NCBI GenBank assembly: GCA_965153355.1
Contig: OZ231126.1
Coordinates: forward strand, 91,698,001-91,762,000
Origin: Flaccisagitta enflata
Lineage: Eukaryota; Chaetognatha; Sagittoidea; Aphragmophora
Length of the DNA: 64,000 bases
Direction: 5' to 3'
Made by a program: the position numbers and the translations under genes. A model generated the notes under the pieces. That model ran no database searches. It was not told the DNA's origin and worked only from the letters and a program-made list of their open reading frames with translations. Each line of letters opens with the position of its first letter. The first letter of the stretch is position 1. Of this stretch, positions 61,472 through 64,000 are shown piece after piece.

Positions 61472-62767
61472 AGTCGCGTGCACGCCACTCTACACCTTGC
61501 CGTGTTGGTCGGTAGGTTGGTAGGTTGGTCCATCCATCCGTCCATCATGTTTTTTAAATTATGACTTCTTAAGGTTTTTTAAGGTATTTTAAGGTACTCC
61601 AGGGTATTTCAGGGTACTTTAGGGTACTCCAGGGTACTTTAGGGTACTTAAGTTATTTAAAGTACTTAAGGTATTTTGAGGTACTTTCAGATACTTTTGG
61701 TTTTTTTTCAGGTATTTTTGAGTATTTTTGGTTATTTTTAGGTGTTTTTAGGTATTTTTGGGTATTTTTGGGTGTTATTGGGTATTTTTGAGTATTTTTT
61801 GGTATTTTGGGGTATTTTGGGTATTTTGTCAACTTTTATTTGGACAGTCGTTATTGGTTCAGAATGTAACTTTTTTTGGGACAGACGTTATGTAGTATGA
61901 AGTTGTAGTACCCTTTCTTCAAAAGCAACTGTAATCAGCAAAAGATGTATTATGCCATAACTATGCCCATCACAAAATTCGGATTTTTTCTGTCTTAAAG
62001 CATATCAACTGCCATTTCTTCATGCAGAATTTCCGCACTTTTTGTCAAGTGGTTTAGCTTCTACATAATTTTAAAAAGTACCCAAATTTACTCAAAATAT
62101 TGCAATTTTTATATAGAATAAAAAAAGTTAATTTATTCAACCTGGTGCAAATAGCCAAAAAAATGATTTTGAGTATCCGTATTGATCCCATACTAAATCA
62201 TCTTTATTACCAATATGACTTTCTTTCATATCATGCATAATCATAAGATATTGCAATCAAAAAAGATAATTTTTCTAATATGAAATGTTGTTGAAATATG
62301 AAAAATCCGGGAAAAACTTAATAAAATCTTAACAAATACATCAAAATGTGTTTTTTTTTAAAACATGATATTTTCTCCTTCAATAAAAATCTTCAATTTG
62401 AGACCAATCCCAGAGTTTTAGCTCAAAGTGTTTAAAAGTTACTTAGGTTTGAAGTCAAACGCCCCTATTTAAGTCTGAAATGGAAAGCTGTATCGCCATG
62501 AGTGATGTTCTACTATAAAATGGTGCAGAAGCTAAACCACTTGACAAAAAGTGCTGAAATTTTGCATGAAGAAATGGCAGTTGATATACTTTAAGACAAA
62601 AAGAATCCGAATTTTGTGATGGGAATAGTTGTGGCATAATACATCCTCTGCTGGTTACAGTTGCTCTTGAAGACAGGGTATGAAGTTATGTAGTATGAAG
62701 TTCTGTCATATGAAGTTATGTAATTGTGTGTAACGTAGCACGCGACTGTTGGCCTGTTGGGCTTGTT
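61472..62767. mobile_element. second subtype-C hairpin element
   Basis: The hairpin AGTCGCGTGCACGCCACT is followed by CTACACCTTGCCGTG and (GTAG)n, then the same array order as 11768-13593 (TACTTTAGGG, TTTTTGGGTA, GGACAGACGTTAT, TAGTATGAAG). The 61911-62678 MITE interrupts it, and it ends with GCACGCGACTGTTGGCCTGT and TGGGCTTGTT. Confidence 0.75.
61911..62678. mobile_element. 768-bp TA-flanked foldback MITE
   Basis: The inverted ends CCCTTTCTTCAAAAGCAACT .../... AGTTGCTCTTGAAGACAGGG are flanked by TA (61909-10 and 62679-80). Long internal arms also pair (e.g. AAGTGGTTTAGCTTCT with AGAAGCTAAACCACTT). The host is again a TAGTATGAAG array inside a hairpin-capped element, as at 12456. Confidence 0.85.
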
Positions 62768-63324
62768 CTACTTGCATGCAAAATTTCAGCAAGATCGCAC
62801 ACAGGAGTATCGAGTCTGAGTTTGCATTCAGTGGTCGCAATATGACCCAAAAAAAAATCGTCAGAATTTGAAAGAACTTGCCTAGAGATGTCTATAGAAT
62901 ATCATAAAGGCACTCTAAGACCCCATTACGTACGAGAAAAAATGTGAACAAGTTGCTGTCAAAAACTTAACAGTACACTTTTAACCCTTCACGATATAGA
63001 AAAATTATATGCAACTAGGTTTTGAATCAGGGTCGACCAATCTCACATCTCACCGAGTCCCATCGCTGTGCGCCTTGTCGTTTCTGAGATCTTGACAACC
63101 CCAATCACATGGCGATTATTCGAAACGAAAATGAATGTGAACGATGACGACCTTTTTTTCGTAACAAGTTACTCCAGCCATTTAACATATTTCGTTTGTA
63201 AACATCGCATCCCATCGCTTTTGATTTTATTTCAACTTTTGTTCACTCATTCCTTCATAGTCGCATTTCGGTCTTTTTTATTAGGTTTTATGTATTTGCT
63301 CTTCCTACCGGCTATTTTTTACAG

Positions 63325-63345
63325 ACGCCCAAGTGTGAGTTGGAG
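63325..63345 (+). other. possible 21-nt micro-exon (unassigned)
   Basis: A strong acceptor (pyrimidine-rich, ending TTTTTTACAG|) is followed 21 nt later by a strong donor (GGAG|GTAAGA); a second donor, GTGAGT, lies inside. Joined to the exon ending 59517 (phase 1), it would hit a stop codon, so it is not a simple continuation of the carboxypeptidase gene. It could be an alternative cassette, part of another gene, or chance. Confidence 0.15.
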
Positions 63346-63611
63346 GTAAGACAAAAAAGAGTGTCATTGTATCGTTATCGCTTTCATCAAATCAAAGACA
63401 TACATAATGATCGGACATGCAGTTAATCAAGGAATTTGTGACCAATGGATGGAGTGGTCGATTGATTTGCTGTCCAGAAATGAACATGAGGGGCTGTGCA
63501 AAGATAGAAAAATACATAAACAGAAAGTGATATGCTTTGTTGTGTACAAATCAGACTTTGTTCACATCTGTATAGTGTTTTCTTTGACCAAGCTTGTTTG
63601 CTTTTACAAAA

Positions 63612-64000
63612 CGATTCCGTCTGTAGACTCGCGATTCCGTCAGTAGACTCGCGATTCCATCTGTAGGCTTGCAATTCCATCTGTAGCCTCAAGATTCCGT
63701 CTGTAGACTCGCAATTCTGTCTGTAGACTCCGGATTCCGTCTGTAGACTCGCGATTCTGTCTGTAGGCTCGCGATTCCGTCTGTAGGCTTGCGATTCTGT
63801 CTGTAGGCTCGTGATTCCGTCTGTTGACTCACAATTCCGTCTGTAGACCCGCGATATGAAGAATTGTGATCCTGTCTGTAGACTTGCGATTTCGTCTGTA
63901 GACTCGCGATTTCGTCTGATAACTCGCAATTCCGTCTGTCAACTCGCAATTCCGTCAGTCAACTCCGGATTCCACCTATCAACTCGCGATTCCGTGGGTA
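63612..64000. repeat. 20-bp GATTCCGTCTGTAGACTCGC array
   Basis: About 19 units with point differences (GTAGACTCGC, GTAGGCTTGC, GTCAACTCGC). One unit is broken by GATATGAAGAATTGTGATCC near 63854. It continues past the window edge. 62768-63610 before it is plain sequence. Confidence 0.95.

Noticed and set aside
63000-63070. tRNA-like or SINE promoter box around GGTTTTGAATCAGGGTCGAC
   Set aside because: Only a weak B-box resemblance; no A box or cloverleaf could be drawn.
63612-64000. CRISPR-like or coding interpretation of the 20-bp right-edge array
   Set aside because: Tandem without spacers; open frames result from the 20-bp period and lack any complex domain.

Overview
This is animal (metazoan) nuclear DNA, most likely from an invertebrate. 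It is intron- and repeat-rich, about one third simple sequence, and shows no bacterial-style genes. The animal signature comes from two conserved genes: an R-Smad (TGF-beta/BMP signal transducer) on the minus strand at the left edge, and a tubulin tyrosine carboxypeptidase of the MATCAP/KIAA0895 (DUF1704) family on the plus strand. The second gene occupies most of the window. The species cannot be fixed from the sequence alone.

Genes. The left edge holds one MH2 exon of the R-Smad (393-652, minus) and perhaps a Ser-rich linker exon (2130 to about 2500, minus). The MATCAP-type gene runs left to right from 18204 or earlier to beyond 64000. Nine exons are traceable: 18204-18480, 23467-23654, 23827-24202, 25238-25871, 26232-26396, 35148-35262, 36013-36085, 42436-42620 and 59397-59517. 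All adjoining phases agree. The HExxxH zinc motif is split across the 36085/42436 intron, and the TEEG segment that carries the third zinc ligand is intact. One short exon (about 28 residues) between 26396 and 35148 was not found, and the 3' end lies outside the window.

Everything else is intron or intergenic sequence filled with mobile and tandem DNA. (1) A large dispersed superfamily is capped by a short hairpin with co-varying stems (e.g. the 18-bp palindrome AGTCGCGTGCACGCGACT), followed by CTCTATAAGAGGCTnTGTC and a (GTCC/GTCG)n core, and closed by GGCCTTGTT or GGGCTTGTT. At least five subtypes and several dozen copies or fragments are present, several carrying unrelated tandem arrays as bodies. 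(2) Many non-autonomous TIR elements have readable target duplications: TA for mariner/pogo-like ones and 8 bp for hAT-like ones. Several are nested, and the nesting gives a relative insertion order. (3) Minisatellite-bodied elements with inverted ends occur (GTCCTGTAGAACACAGGG type and CCTATGCTTTCACAT type). (4) There are degenerate LINE and Tc1 coding relics. (5) There are many long (GA)n, (CA)n, (GAT)n, (GTT)n and (GAAA)n tracts.

Layout: 0-3 kb R-Smad exon(s); 3-18 kb repeats, foldbacks and MITEs; 18-26.4 kb 5' half of the MATCAP gene; 26.4-35.1 kb intron dominated by a 4.8-kb hairpin-capped element and a 1.3-kb (GAAA)n tract; 35.1-42.6 kb catalytic exons; 42.6-59.4 kb a 16.8-kb intron with a hAT-in-Tc1 insertion and a GTTTATAAAC-rich foldback; 59.4-64 kb last visible exon and further elements.
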